Source: Bacillota bacterium (GTDB taxonomy: Bacteria > Bacillota_A > Clostridia > Lachnospirales > Lachnospiraceae). From it: DNA of 32,243 nt. Positions 22,944 through 32,000 of the stretch are shown here, piece by piece. The DNA lies in assembly GCA_023443925.1 (NCBI GenBank), contig JAEZSL010000127.1:1-32243 (forward strand), in the 5' to 3' direction. The notes beneath the pieces are model-generated. The model saw only the letters and a list, made by a program, of their open reading frames with translations, did not search any database and was not told the origin of the DNA. The first letter of the stretch is position 1. The number at the start of each line of letters is the position of its first letter. A program made the position numbers and the translations under genes.

Positions 22944-24674
22944 ATGATTAAAAAACTGGCCGGCTGTATCGGTGAATATAAAAAGTATGCCATACTTACA
23001 CCACTTATTATGGTGGGTGAAGTTATCATGGAAATTTTAATCCCCTTTGTTATGGCAGATATGATTGATAAAGGTATTTTAGGAACGGGTGGGATCGGTT
23101 ATATTGTCCAAAAAGGTTTATTAATGATATCCATGGCTGTTATCTCCCTGATGTTTGGCGCATTGGGAGGAAAATTTGCTGCCAAAGCCAGCATGGGTTT
23201 TTCAAAGAATTTAAGAAAGAAATTATTTGATAAAGTACAGGATTTTTCTTTTTCCAACGTGGATAAATTCTCAACCCCATCTCTGGTAACAAGGCTTACC
23301 ACCGACGTTACCAATACCCAGAATGCATTTATGATGTTAATCCGCATGGCTTTTCGAGCTCCCATCATGTTAATCGGTGCTACTACCATGGCTGTAATTA
23401 TTAATGTAAAGCTTTCCTCCGTATTTTTAGTTGCCATACCCTTTCTTGGACTCGCTTTATACCTTATTATGTCCAATGCACACCCAAGATTTGTTGCCAT
23501 GCTTAAATTATATGACCGGATGAATTCCGATGTTCAGGAAAATCTTTCCGGCATCCGGGTAGTAAAAGCATTTGTACGGGAAGAATTTGAAATTAAGAAA
23601 TTCAGCTCTTCTGCGGATGCCGTACGTAAAGCGCAAGTTTTTGCAGAAAAATTAATTATACTGAACGGTCCTCTTATGCAGCTTAGTATGTATGGCTGTA
23701 TTATTGCCATTCTGTGGTTCGGCGGAGACATGGTAATTGACGGCAAATTTGAAATCGGCCAGCTCTCAAGCTTCATTAACTACATAACACAGATTCTGAT
23801 GTCCTTAATGATGATTTCCATGATCTTTATCATGCTTATTATATCCAGGGCATCCATAACCCGTATTATGGAAGTATTGGAGGAAGACATTGATATTAAA
23901 GATACCGAAGCATCTCTTGATAATAAGGTTAAAGATGGTTCCATCGAATTTAGGAATGTATCCTTTAGCTATGCCAAAGAGAAAGAGAATCTAACCTTAA
24001 GCAATATTAATTTTTCCATAAAATCAGGTGAAACCATCGGTATCATCGGAGGCACCGGCTCTTCCAAAACCACACTGGTGCAGTTAATACCAAGACTCTA
24101 TGATGTACTGGAAGGAGAAGTTATCGTAGGCGGTACCAATGTAGCGGAGTATTCCCTGGAAACCCTTCGTAATGAAGTAGCCATGGTACTGCAGAAAAAT
24201 GTCTTATTCTCCGGTACAATCCGGAAGAACCTCCTATGGGGCAATGAACATGCCACGGAGGAAGAGATCACAGATGCCTGTAAATCAGCCCAGGCACATG
24301 ACTTTATCCTGTCCTTTCCGAAAGGCTATGATACGGAATTAGGTCAGGGAGGTGTTAATGTATCCGGTGGACAAAAGCAGCGTTTATGCATTGCCAGAGC
24401 ACTGTTAAAGAAACCCAAAATCGTGGTATTGGATGATTCTACCAGTGCAGTGGATACCGCAACCGACAGTAAAATCCGCCAGGCATTTAAAGAAAAACTA
24501 AAAGGGACCACAACCATTATCATAGCACAGCGAATTTCTTCTGTCTGTGATGCAGACCGTATACTGGTTCTGGATGACGGCAGGGTGGATGCCTTTGCAA
24601 CCCATGAAGAATTAATGGATCAGAATCGAATTTACCGTGAAGTTTATGAATCACAGCAGAAAGGAGCTGAATAA
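22944..24674 (+). CDS. ABC exporter half-transporter, degenerate NBD
   Basis: A 576-residue half-transporter with six membrane helices (about 1-310) and a nucleotide-binding domain. Walker A is GGTGSSKTT, the signature VSGGQKQR is canonical, but Walker B ends LDDSTS with Asp in place of the catalytic Glu and the H-loop is AQRIS with Gln in place of His. In heterodimeric exporters (BmrCD, LmrCD type) this marks the subunit that forms the inactive ATP site. Its partner is the next gene, one base away. GGCGG-like ribosome site at about 22937. Substrate unknown, multidrug or toxic lipophile export likely. Confidence 0.94.
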   Translation: MIKKLAGCIGEYKKYAILTPLIMVGEVIMEILIPFVMADMIDKGILGTGGIGYIVQKGLLMISMAVISLMFGALGGKFAAKASMGFSKNLRKKLFDKVQDFSFSNVDKFSTPSLVTRLTTDVTNTQNAFMMLIRMAFRAPIMLIGATTMAVIINVKLSSVFLVAIPFLGLALYLIMSNAHPRFVAMLKLYDRMNSDVQENLSGIRVVKAFVREEFEIKKFSSSADAVRKAQVFAEKLIILNGPLMQLSMYGCIIAILWFGGDMVIDGKFEIGQLSSFINYITQILMSLMMISMIFIMLIISRASITRIMEVLEEDIDIKDTEASLDNKVKDGSIEFRNVSFSYAKEKENLTLSNINFSIKSGETIGIIGGTGSSKTTLVQLIPRLYDVLEGEVIVGGTNVAEYSLETLRNEVAMVLQKNVLFSGTIRKNLLWGNEHATEEEITDACKSAQAHDFILSFPKGYDTELGQGGVNVSGGQKQRLCIARALLKKPKIVVLDDSTSAVDTATDSKIRQAFKEKLKGTTTIIIAQRISSVCDADRILVLDDGRVDAFATHEELMDQNRIYREVYESQQKGAE

Positions 24675-24675
24675 T

Positions 24676-26571
24676 ATGCCGGGGCCAATGAGCGGAGCAA
24701 GACCGGGTGCAAAACCAAAAAATGCCGGTAAGACCTTAAAACGAATCTTTAGTTACATGACCGAATATAAATGGCAGCTCTTCGTGGTTATTCTTGGAAT
24801 ATCCATTAGTGCGGGAGCGCAGATTATCGGTACCTCCTTTTTAAAGAGCATAATTGATGAGTATATCAGACCTCTGACCGGTAATTATAATACAGAGTTA
24901 TTACAGGGATTTATTAATACACTCCTGCTTATGGGAGGCATTTACCTGTTGGGCATTATATTTGCTTACTTATATTCCCGGATTATGGTAAGTGTATCAA
25001 CGAAAACTCTTTATAAAATCCGTGCGGAGCTATTCGCTAAAATGGAAACATTTCCAATCAAATACTTCGATACCCATACCCATGGGGATTTAATGAGCCG
25101 TTTTACCAACGATACGGATACCATCCGTGAAATGTTAAGCAACAGTGTTGCCAATTTTATCTCCTCTGCCATTACCGTAACGGGTGTTTTTATCATGATG
25201 CTGTTATTCAGCTGGCAGCTGACGATTGTGGTAATTGTTATGCTTTTTGTTATGCTGAAGGTAATAAAAACCGTAGGCGGAAAAAGCGGAATGTATTTTA
25301 AAGCCCAGCAGGTGGAACTGGGTAAAGTAAACGGATATATTGAAGAAATGTTTGAAGGACAGAAAGTGGTTAAGGTATTCTGCCATGAAGAAGCTGCCAA
25401 AGCCGAGTTTGAAAAGCTAAATAATAAACTATGCGAAGCAGCTACAAGCGCCAATACCTTTGCCAACATCCTCATGCCGATTATGGGAAACCTGTCCCAT
25501 CTATTGTATGCGGTTACTGCAATAATAGGCGGTGTCCTGGCGGTCTACGGTTCCATAAGCATTGGTACTGTTGTTGCCTTCCTTCAATATACCAGAAGTT
25601 TTTCCCAGCCTATTACCCAGATCTCCCAGCAGTTTAACTCGGTACTTACCGCTCTGGCCGGTGCCGAGAGAATCTTTAGCATGATAGATGAGGAGCCGGA
25701 AACCGATGAAGGATATGTAACCTTAGTCAATGCCCTTCTCGATGAAACCGGGAATCTGGCTGAAACGAAGGAGCATACCGGGATCTGGGCCTGGAAACAC
25801 CCTCACAAAGAGGATAATACCGTTACCTATACCAGAGTAAAAGGTGAGGTGGAATTTGATAATGTTACCTTTGGCTATGAAGAGGATAAAGAGGTTTTAA
25901 AGGAAATCAGTCTAATTGCCAAAACCGGCCAGAAAATTGCATTTGTAGGCTCTACCGGGGCAGGTAAGACTACCATTACCAATCTGATTAACCGTTTTTA
26001 TGATGTCCCTGACGGTAAGATCCGTTATGACGGAATTAATATTAATAAAATTAAAAAAGCAGATTTAAGGCGTTCCCTTGCCATGGTATTGCAGGACTCT
26101 CATTTATTTACCGGTACGGTGATGGAGAATATCCGCTATGGTAATCTTTCGGCTACGGATGAAGAAGTCATGGCTGCTGCCAGGCTTGCCAATGCCGACT
26201 CCTTTATCAAACACCTGCCTCATGGATATGATACATGGCTTACCTTCGATGGTACCAATCTGTCCCAGGGCCAGCGGCAGTTACTTACCATTGCAAGAGC
26301 TGCGGCTTCGGACCCTCCCGTCCTTATTCTGGATGAAGCCACCTCTTCTATTGATACGAGAACGGAAGCTTTGATCGAAAAAGGAATGGACCGGTTAATG
26401 GATGGCAGAACCGTATTTGTCATTGCACACAGGCTGTCTACTGTCCGTAATTCCCATTCCATTATGGTACTGGAGAACGGTCAGATTATTGAGCGGGGCA
26501 ATCACAAGGAACTAATTGAACAAAAGGGGAAATATTACCAGCTCTACACAGGAATGTTTGAATTATCTTAA
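24676..26571 (+). CDS. ABC exporter half-transporter, catalytic NBD
   Basis: A 631-residue partner half-transporter. A Gly/Pro-rich N-terminus (MPGPMSGARPGAKPK) precedes six membrane helices. The nucleotide-binding domain has Walker A GSTGAGKTT, Walker B LILDEATSS with the catalytic Glu and H-loop IAHRLST, while its signature is LSQGQRQ. This complements the first subunit: its signature completes the degenerate site, and the first subunit's VSGGQ completes the active one. An insert between membrane and nucleotide domains (about 350-390) is typical of these partners. I chose ATG at 24676 with AAGGAG upstream; the longer frame to 24637 is inside the first gene. Confidence 0.95.
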   Translation: MPGPMSGARPGAKPKNAGKTLKRIFSYMTEYKWQLFVVILGISISAGAQIIGTSFLKSIIDEYIRPLTGNYNTELLQGFINTLLLMGGIYLLGIIFAYLYSRIMVSVSTKTLYKIRAELFAKMETFPIKYFDTHTHGDLMSRFTNDTDTIREMLSNSVANFISSAITVTGVFIMMLLFSWQLTIVVIVMLFVMLKVIKTVGGKSGMYFKAQQVELGKVNGYIEEMFEGQKVVKVFCHEEAAKAEFEKLNNKLCEAATSANTFANILMPIMGNLSHLLYAVTAIIGGVLAVYGSISIGTVVAFLQYTRSFSQPITQISQQFNSVLTALAGAERIFSMIDEEPETDEGYVTLVNALLDETGNLAETKEHTGIWAWKHPHKEDNTVTYTRVKGEVEFDNVTFGYEEDKEVLKEISLIAKTGQKIAFVGSTGAGKTTITNLINRFYDVPDGKIRYDGININKIKKADLRRSLAMVLQDSHLFTGTVMENIRYGNLSATDEEVMAAARLANADSFIKHLPHGYDTWLTFDGTNLSQGQRQLLTIARAAASDPPVLILDEATSSIDTRTEALIEKGMDRLMDGRTVFVIAHRLSTVRNSHSIMVLENGQIIERGNHKELIEQKGKYYQLYTGMFELS

Positions 26572-26637
26572 AAGGATATATTATCAGCGTTCATATAAAC
26601 CTCAAAATTGACCTTATACACTCGAATCTAATAAGAG

Positions 26638-26672
26638 AAGCTGTTGCATAATTTCATTGCAGCAGCTTTTTA
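26638..26672 (+). terminator. Terminator after the ABC operon
   Basis: AAGCTGTTGCA (26638-26648) and TGCAGCAGCTT (26658-26668) pair over 11 positions with one G-U, with a nine-base loop, then TTTTTATTT. Confidence 0.85.
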
Positions 26673-26756
26673 TTTGTACATATAACCGGCTCTCGATTTG
26701 GATGGGTAATGACTGATTTATAAACTGCCGGAACCTGGGTCCACCAATGAATAATT

Positions 26757-26863
26757 CATAAAAACTGTCAAAGATTACTTCCATAAAACTGCCAAAGATT
26801 AATCCATAAAACCAACAAAGATTAATCCATAAAACTGTCAAAGATTAATCCATAAAACTGTCA
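26757..26863 (+). repeat. Array of 23-bp tandem repeats before a promoter
   Basis: Units start CATAAAACTGTCAAAGATT and are 23 bases long: a 25-base first unit at 26757, then 26782, 26805 and 26828, and a partial unit at 26851-26863. Units 2 and 3 have one and three changes against unit 4. The array ends six bases before the -35 of the aldose-epimerase-like gene. It fits a row of activator or repressor sites. It has no spacers, so it is not CRISPR. Confidence 0.9.
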
Positions 26864-26868
26864 GTGGA

Positions 26869-26896
26869 TTGACAGATGCAAGCTCTTTATTATACA
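26869..26896 (+). promoter_or_regulatory. Promoter of the aldose-epimerase-like gene
   Basis: TTGACA (26869-26874) and TATACA (26891-26896) are 16 bases apart. The ribosome site AGAGGAGG lies at about 26906 and the ATG at 26921. Confidence 0.7.
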
Positions 26897-26920
26897 ATTT
26901 ACGGAAAGAGGAGGTTTTTT

Positions 26921-27820
26921 ATGATTACATTAAGTTCCAAACGATTAAGAGTAGAGCTTGCGGCTCCCGGGGAAGCACCAAATAATAAATACCGCTTTGA
27001 TCACGCAGGGTTTATAACGGAAGTTATTCTGGATAATACCGTCCGGTTTTGCGCCTCAGAACCCCAGAATCTGAATCATCCCTGTTCCGGCGGCAGAGGA
27101 TTATGTAATGAATATGGATTTGATATCAGTAAAGAAGTACCGGCCGGTGAATTTTTCCCAAAATTCGGAATTGGCCTGATACAAAAAGCTGCCGATGAAA
27201 GTTTTGTTTTCTATAAAAACTATAAAGATGTGCAATTATTTCCGATAAATGTTCATCCGACAGAAAACAGGGTTACTTACATAACAGAACCGATACCTTG
27301 CCAGGGCTACGCACTTCGCTGCAAAAAAGAAATCACATTGAATGACAACCTTATTATTATGGCTATCTCTGTTGAAAATACCGGAGAGAAAGAAATCAGT
27401 CTCCATGAATACTGCCATAATTTTTTGAGCATCGATGGAATGTCGGCGGGGCCGGATTACTGCCTGGAAATACCCGGCATTCACGATTTAGGATATGAGC
27501 GGCTTATTGATTCAAACGGTCTGTCCACTCACTTAAAAGGAAATGGCAAAGGGATTACATTTTGTGAACATACTGCAATAGGGACGTTTTATTCCGTTGA
27601 TACAGCCAATATATCAGAGAATATTCCTTTTACCTGGACTCTCTCCCATAAAGGTGCGAAAGCATCTGTAGAAGCAGAAGAATATTTTACCCCTTCCCGG
27701 ATCAATATATGGGGTGTTGACCATATGCTCTGCCCGGAAATGATGCATCAGTTTTCAGTAAAACCCGGTGAAATCCATGAATGGAAACGCAGCTGGAAAT
27801 TTGACAAACAATATGATTAA
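26921..27820 (+). CDS. Aldose-1-epimerase-like (galactose mutarotase fold) protein
   Basis: A 299-residue beta-sandwich protein. The start MITLSSKRLRVELAAPGEAP and the segments FDHAGFITEVILD, EYGFDIS, LHEYCHNFLSIDG and FTWTLSHKG fit the carbohydrate-active aldose 1-epimerase / galactose mutarotase superfamily. HEYCHNF supplies candidate His residues, and a late Glu (PGEIHEW) may be the base, but I cannot assign the active site with confidence. Sugar unknown. GAGGAGG precedes the ATG at 26921; the longer frame starting at 26876 covers the promoter and is rejected. It is monocistronic, preceded by the 23-bp repeat array and ended by a terminator. Confidence 0.75.
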   Translation: MITLSSKRLRVELAAPGEAPNNKYRFDHAGFITEVILDNTVRFCASEPQNLNHPCSGGRGLCNEYGFDISKEVPAGEFFPKFGIGLIQKAADESFVFYKNYKDVQLFPINVHPTENRVTYITEPIPCQGYALRCKKEITLNDNLIIMAISVENTGEKEISLHEYCHNFLSIDGMSAGPDYCLEIPGIHDLGYERLIDSNGLSTHLKGNGKGITFCEHTAIGTFYSVDTANISENIPFTWTLSHKGAKASVEAEEYFTPSRINIWGVDHMLCPEMMHQFSVKPGEIHEWKRSWKFDKQYD

Positions 27821-27843
27821 GAAAGTGTCTTTGGCATATCAAA

Positions 27844-27890
27844 TCCCCCTGATTCCGCTCATTTATACGTGTAATCAGGGGGAGTCTTTA
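27844..27890 (+). terminator. Terminator after the aldose-epimerase-like gene
   Basis: TCCCCCTGATT (27844-27854) and AATCAGGGGGA (27873-27883) form a perfect 11-bp stem, followed by GTCTTTAT. Confidence 0.75.
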
Positions 27891-28053
27891 TGCCTTTTGG
27901 GTTCATAAGAATAACTATACCTAATACAAGTCCGATATAAGGGTGCTGCCAAACCTTATAAGCTGGTACCATTTATTAACTAAACTTTTTATTATCTCAA
28001 TAAACGTTCGGTTAATGAAACATTTTTTTATAGCATTTCTATTATTTATACTA

Positions 28054-28109
28054 ATAATGTACCCCTAACCGTAGACACATTATATAGTGTAGACCTGCCT
28101 TTCAGACAT
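28054..28109. repeat. 56-bp interspersed repeat, copy C
   Basis: Third copy of the repeat seen at 4843 and 4932, with no gaps and the same orientation, 23 kb away. The core ATAATGT/ACATTAT inverted repeat is kept. Confidence 0.75.
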
Positions 28110-28176
28110 CCTTATTAAATAATCCTTAATTATGGGCACTGTACATCTATTATTTACATTCTTTTTTTACGTTCTT

Positions 28177-29604
28177 TTATTTAAGTATTATTTTATTTAG
28201 ACGTTCTATTATTAATTTAGTAAATTTATAGGAATTACCAGCACCAAAAACAACGATAATATCACCCGGCTTCGCTTTTTGAGAAATCGTATCTGCTATT
28301 TCACTCATATCTTCAATATAAGAAGCTTTGCCAGCCTTAACTTTACTGATAAAGGCATTCATATCTACAGGTTCCAGATTTTTATTGATTTCTCTGCCAA
28401 CATAGGTTTTTGTAACTATGGTTTCATCTGCTTTGCTTAAGGCTTCGATAAACTCCTCCTGAAATAATCTTAACCTTGATATTTGATGGGGTTCAACTAT
28501 GGCATATATTTTACTGCCTGGATAAGTAGTTCTGAATGTGTCTAAAACCGAAGCAATTGCCGTAGGATGGTGGCCATAATCATCAAACACTTTTATACCG
28601 TTTACCTGATCAACCAGTTCTGTTCTTCGGCCAATACCCTTGTATTTTTCGAAAACAGGTTTAATGGTTTCCGTATTTATTCCCAATTCAGCAGCGGCAC
28701 TAAGTACTCCTAAAGAATTTGACACATTATGTGCTCCCAGAAGACCCAGTTTAAAACTCTCTTTCATGTTTGGTCCAATAACCTCAAATTCCGTATTATT
28801 TTCATTAAAACTGTTAATTACACCCTTATACTCAACGCTAAAAGGAAAATCAAAGCTATGGTTCATGTAATAACCAATGACCTTAACCTTCTTTTCCAGG
28901 AGCCAATTCTTCATTTCTGCCAATACCTCTTTGATTCCCTCACTTTCTTCATTTACCACAAGGGTAGCGGGATGTTTCATATTACGGATAAAATTATTAA
29001 ATGCCGCTTTAAATTCTGTAAAATCTTTAAAAAATTCTGGATGATCCATTTCAATGTTATTAATGATAATTAATGAAGGGGAATAGTTTAAAAAATTGCA
29101 ATTGAATTCATCTGCCTCGCAGACAAAGTATTTGGATTCAGAAATTCTGAAACCACCACCCCAGGGTCTGTATATAGTACCGGCTTCTACTATAGGGTCC
29201 AGTCCGCCGGCTTCTAACGCTAAACCCGCCAGAACGGTTGTAGTTGATTTTCCATGGGTTCCGGCTACTGCAATAAGGTATTTATCTTTCTGAAGATATT
29301 TTCCCATAAATTCCTGCCAGGTCATTAATATATTGCGCTTTCTTCCTTCAATAATTTCGGGATGGTCAGGATTAATATCAAATACAGCCGGAGTAACTGC
29401 TAAAATATCTACCCCCTCCAAATGTTCACAATTATGTCCCTTCATTATTTCAATCCCACTACTCTTTAAAGCATCACTATAATAACCTTTATCATTACAA
29501 TCACATCCTGTAACTTCAAATCCTGATTTTTTTGCAATAACAGCAATAGGCGCCATTCCACTTCCGCCAATTCCCATGAAATGTACATGTATTTTTTTAT
29601 CCAT
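28177..29604 (-). CDS. MurC-like Mur ligase (UDP-MurNAc--L-alanine ligase type)
   Basis: A 475-residue Mur ligase with all three domains. The N-terminal Rossmann part has VHFMGIGGSGMAPIA, the ATP loop is VAGTHGKSTTT, and the C-terminal domain has FDDYGHHPTAI and PHQISRL, which are specific to the MurC/Mpl side of the family. Expected reaction: ATP-dependent addition of L-alanine to UDP-MurNAc in the cytoplasm. MurC proper usually reads GIGGIGMS at the start, so this could be a second, diverged MurC or a paralogue that joins another substrate. AAGGGG lies seven bases before the ATG. It is monocistronic, with an unusual tandem repeat upstream. Confidence 0.85.
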   Translation of the reverse strand: MDKKIHVHFMGIGGSGMAPIAVIAKKSGFEVTGCDCNDKGYYSDALKSSGIEIMKGHNCEHLEGVDILAVTPAVFDINPDHPEIIEGRKRNILMTWQEFMGKYLQKDKYLIAVAGTHGKSTTTVLAGLALEAGGLDPIVEAGTIYRPWGGGFRISESKYFVCEADEFNCNFLNYSPSLIIINNIEMDHPEFFKDFTEFKAAFNNFIRNMKHPATLVVNEESEGIKEVLAEMKNWLLEKKVKVIGYYMNHSFDFPFSVEYKGVINSFNENNTEFEVIGPNMKESFKLGLLGAHNVSNSLGVLSAAAELGINTETIKPVFEKYKGIGRRTELVDQVNGIKVFDDYGHHPTAIASVLDTFRTTYPGSKIYAIVEPHQISRLRLFQEEFIEALSKADETIVTKTYVGREINKNLEPVDMNAFISKVKAGKASYIEDMSEIADTISQKAKPGDIIVVFGAGNSYKFTKLIIERLNKIILK

Positions 29605-29642
29605 ACTTATACCCCTTTGAAATTTATGTTATTCTTGTTTAT

Positions 29643-29801
29643 TTATAATATCATGAACATAAATATGTGTTCTTGACTTGTAATCCTCATTCTACTATTA
29701 TTATATCATAAACATAATGCGTGTTCTTGAGCTTGTAATACTCATTCTACTATTATTATATCATAAAAATAATGCGTGTTCTTGAGCTTGTTACTAATAG
29801 G
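29643..29801. repeat. 55-58-bp tandem repeats upstream of the Mur ligase
   Basis: Unit 1 is 29643-29700 (58 bases), unit 2 is 29701-29755 (55), unit 3 is partial at 29756-29801, and a degenerate piece lies at 29833-29870. Each carries TTATATCAT-type and GTGTTCTTGA elements and ends in CTCATTCTACTATTA. On the minus strand each unit has a possible -10 (TATAAT or similar), so the region may hold several promoters for the Mur ligase. Confidence 0.8.
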
Positions 29802-29870
29802 AATACAAACAATTTTCTAATGCTATCATGTTAATATTATCCTCATTCTGCTTACATTATATCATGTTTT

Positions 29871-30244
29871 GAATGTATTCGTTAAAAAAAGAAAATAGAA
29901 TGCCTGCACTGTTGAATCCTTAATATAAAACAAAGATTACATTTGGTGAACGCAGAAAGCTCTCGTGCAATGTGTGTATGGCAAAACCAGTATACTCATT
30001 TTGAGCAAGTAAACCTTTTACCCTTAGGAATTTATCTATATTTCAATTAAATTTCACAAGATTTACCGTAAAATAAAAGAAGAACGTGTTGCAAAACTAA
30101 CCTTTTATGGTTAGAGCGCCATACGTCCTTTTTCTTTTGGATTTTCACATGCAAGCCATTGATTTTATAACCTGTTTTTCGTATTAAGATCCAGCTATAC
30201 CAACTATATATCCAATCTGTAAAAAAGAAAATGGTTAATTATTG
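29871..30244. other. Spacer without recognisable genes
   Basis: AT-rich spacer between the Mur ligase upstream region and the Crp/Fnr gene. Apart from the hairpin at 30075-30138 I see nothing I can name. Confidence 0.6.
30075..30138 (-). terminator. Probable terminator downstream of the Crp/Fnr gene
   Basis: Compound hairpin: an inner perfect stem CTAACC-TTTTAT-GGTTAG, and an outer pairing of AAAAGAAGAACGT with ACGTCCTTTTTCTTTT. U-rich tails exist on both strands. It probably ends the adenosine-deaminase/Crp operon on the minus strand. Confidence 0.5.
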
Positions 30245-30973
30245 CTACTGCTGGTCAACGATTGGTGCCAGATATTTTTTCATAGTCAGGTACTGCTTAT
30301 TTGATATAATGATCTTATTGCCGTCCCTTGAAATATAGCCGTCTTCTTCCATTTTCTTAATGGCACGGTTAATGGTCTTCACACTTAGTCCTGAGCGTTC
30401 CGACAATTCGACTCTGGTAATATTTAAAACACATTTCTTCTCATCCGCCTGTTCGTATATCTGGGTAAACAGATATATAATCCGGTCAATGCCCTGCAGG
30501 AATAAAAAGAGCCGCTCTTTTCTGGCCTGTTCCAGCAGATAACTTCCCATAGATTCGATTTCCATGTGCAGCGCATGGATATCATTTAACATCCACTTTT
30601 CAAATGTACTTTTGGATATGACAATCATGGTACAATCTGTTACGGTCTTAAGTGTCGTTTTATAACTTTTCATATTAAGGAGGATTTCCATAGCTCCGAA
30701 CACTTTCACCGCATAAAACCACATATAATCATATACAATCCCGCAGATGCGGTAATCAATTGCCCTTACAATTCCCTCTGTCAATATATAAACATTATCA
30801 ACCTCCGCATTTTCTTCAATGAAAATGCTGTCCTTTTCTTTGCGTACAATCTGCATGGATTCCAGAAACCAAAGAGGTGAATTGTTGAGATAGCGGTTTA
30901 AATAATCCCGTTTTTCACCGGCGAGACTGTTTTGCAATTCGACAATCTTATTTATATTATCTTCTCCTGCCAC
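30245..30973 (-). CDS. Crp/Fnr-family regulator
   Basis: A 242-residue regulator. The cyclic-nucleotide-binding-like domain (about 30-150) includes IEENAEVDNVYILTEGIVRA, and the C-terminal helix-turn-helix (about 170-235) reads TRVELSERSGLSVKTINRAI then KKMEEDGYI. No Cys cluster like that of Fnr is seen, and the residues for binding cAMP are not recognisable. It starts with GTG at 30973, preceded by GGGGAA, one base after the adenosine deaminase stop, so the genes are cotranscribed and it may sense a purine-linked signal (inference). Confidence 0.88.
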   Translation of the reverse strand: MAGEDNINKIVELQNSLAGEKRDYLNRYLNNSPLWFLESMQIVRKEKDSIFIEENAEVDNVYILTEGIVRAIDYRICGIVYDYMWFYAVKVFGAMEILLNMKSYKTTLKTVTDCTMIVISKSTFEKWMLNDIHALHMEIESMGSYLLEQARKERLFLFLQGIDRIIYLFTQIYEQADEKKCVLNITRVELSERSGLSVKTINRAIKKMEEDGYISRDGNKIIISNKQYLTMKKYLAPIVDQQ

Positions 30974-30974
30974 A

Positions 30975-32000
30975 CTAATTCCCCACTTCCCTTAATAGTC
31001 TGTGTTTGATATCATCCTTGGCGAAAGAGATTTCTATAGAATTTATTATGAGCTGTCGCAGCTGGTCTTTCTCCAATCCCATATTCTCACATACCTTTAT
31101 TAGTTCCTTCGTGACGGAGGTATTGCTCACCGTACGGTTGTCCGTATTAACGGATACCGGCAGACCATGCTCCAGAAACTGCAGCAGCGGATATTCCTTC
31201 CAGGTGTTTACTGCTTTGGTGTGAAAATTACTGCTTGGACACAGTTCAATACCAATTCCTTTGTCTCTGCATTGCTTCATAAGCGAAGAATCCTGAATTA
31301 AAGCAATACCATGCCCCAGTCTTCCTGCTCCCAGTTCAATCGCTTCTCTAACATTCTGAATACTTCCGCATTCGCCGGAGTGAATGGTAAATGGCATCTC
31401 CAGGCGCTTTGCCTGTTTAAATAATTCCCGGTATCCGCTGGTTGGAAAAGCAGCTTCGTCACCGGCCAGATCCAAGGCACAGACGCCCGTTCCAAGATAT
31501 TCCCTGGCACATTGAAGCATCAGCAGATTTGAATCCATGGTATAATGCCTCATGGCACAAACGATTACGGAAGCTTTTATATCACTGTACTGCTCTGCTT
31601 TTGCGATTCCCTCCAAAACACTTTCAATTATCCGTTTGCAGCTAAGGCCCCCACTGACAGAAGACATAGGAGCAAACCGGATTTCCAGGTATTTTACGTT
31701 TTCCGCTGCCGCACGTTCTACTATATCTATTGCAGCTTGCCTCAGACCTTTTTCCGTCTGCAGACACAAAAGGGGTAAATCAAATTTCTTTAAATACTCT
31801 TTCAGACTGGTACAATCTTCTGAAACCAAAAGTTCTTTCCGCAATTGTTCTCCGGTCATAGAAATCCCCTGATCCGCCAATAAGACAGAAACTGTCTCAG
31901 GCTCCATTGAACCGTCCAGATGACAATGTAAATCAGTTTTAGGCAATTGCCATAACCATTCCTGCTCCATTAACTTAAGCATTCCTTTCTGAAAATACAT
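30975..32000 (-). CDS. add: Adenosine deaminase
   Basis: A 341-residue metal-dependent deaminase, turning adenosine into inosine in the cytoplasm. TDLHCHLDGS has the zinc HxH motif, FTIHSGECG the third His and the Glu, RLGHGIAL the catalytic His, and SVNTDNRTVSNT the zinc Asp, in the NTDN form found in many bacterial members. The ATG at 32000 has AAGGA seven bases upstream and overlaps the previous gene by 26 bases; later ATGs at 31982 and 31970 lack good ribosome sites, though the conserved part starts near the latter. It is flanked by a membrane protein gene and a Crp/Fnr gene in one operon. Adenine deamination by some relatives cannot be excluded. Confidence 0.92.
   Translation of the reverse strand: MYFQKGMLKLMEQEWLWQLPKTDLHCHLDGSMEPETVSVLLADQGISMTGEQLRKELLVSEDCTSLKEYLKKFDLPLLCLQTEKGLRQAAIDIVERAAAENVKYLEIRFAPMSSVSGGLSCKRIIESVLEGIAKAEQYSDIKASVIVCAMRHYTMDSNLLMLQCAREYLGTGVCALDLAGDEAAFPTSGYRELFKQAKRLEMPFTIHSGECGSIQNVREAIELGAGRLGHGIALIQDSSLMKQCRDKGIGIELCPSSNFHTKAVNTWKEYPLLQFLEHGLPVSVNTDNRTVSNTSVTKELIKVCENMGLEKDQLRQLIINSIEISFAKDDIKHRLLREVGN

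Noticed and set aside
25011..25475. A 154-codon antisense frame in the second ABC gene
   Set aside because: Antisense to a strongly conserved transporter gene; composition is that of a mirror frame.
26614..26841. A 75-codon minus-strand frame across the 23-bp repeats
   Set aside because: Its residues simply follow the DNA repeat, there is no ribosome site, and it overlaps the ABC terminator.
26757..26863. CRISPR array
   Set aside because: The repeats are directly adjacent with no unique spacers, and no cas genes are nearby.
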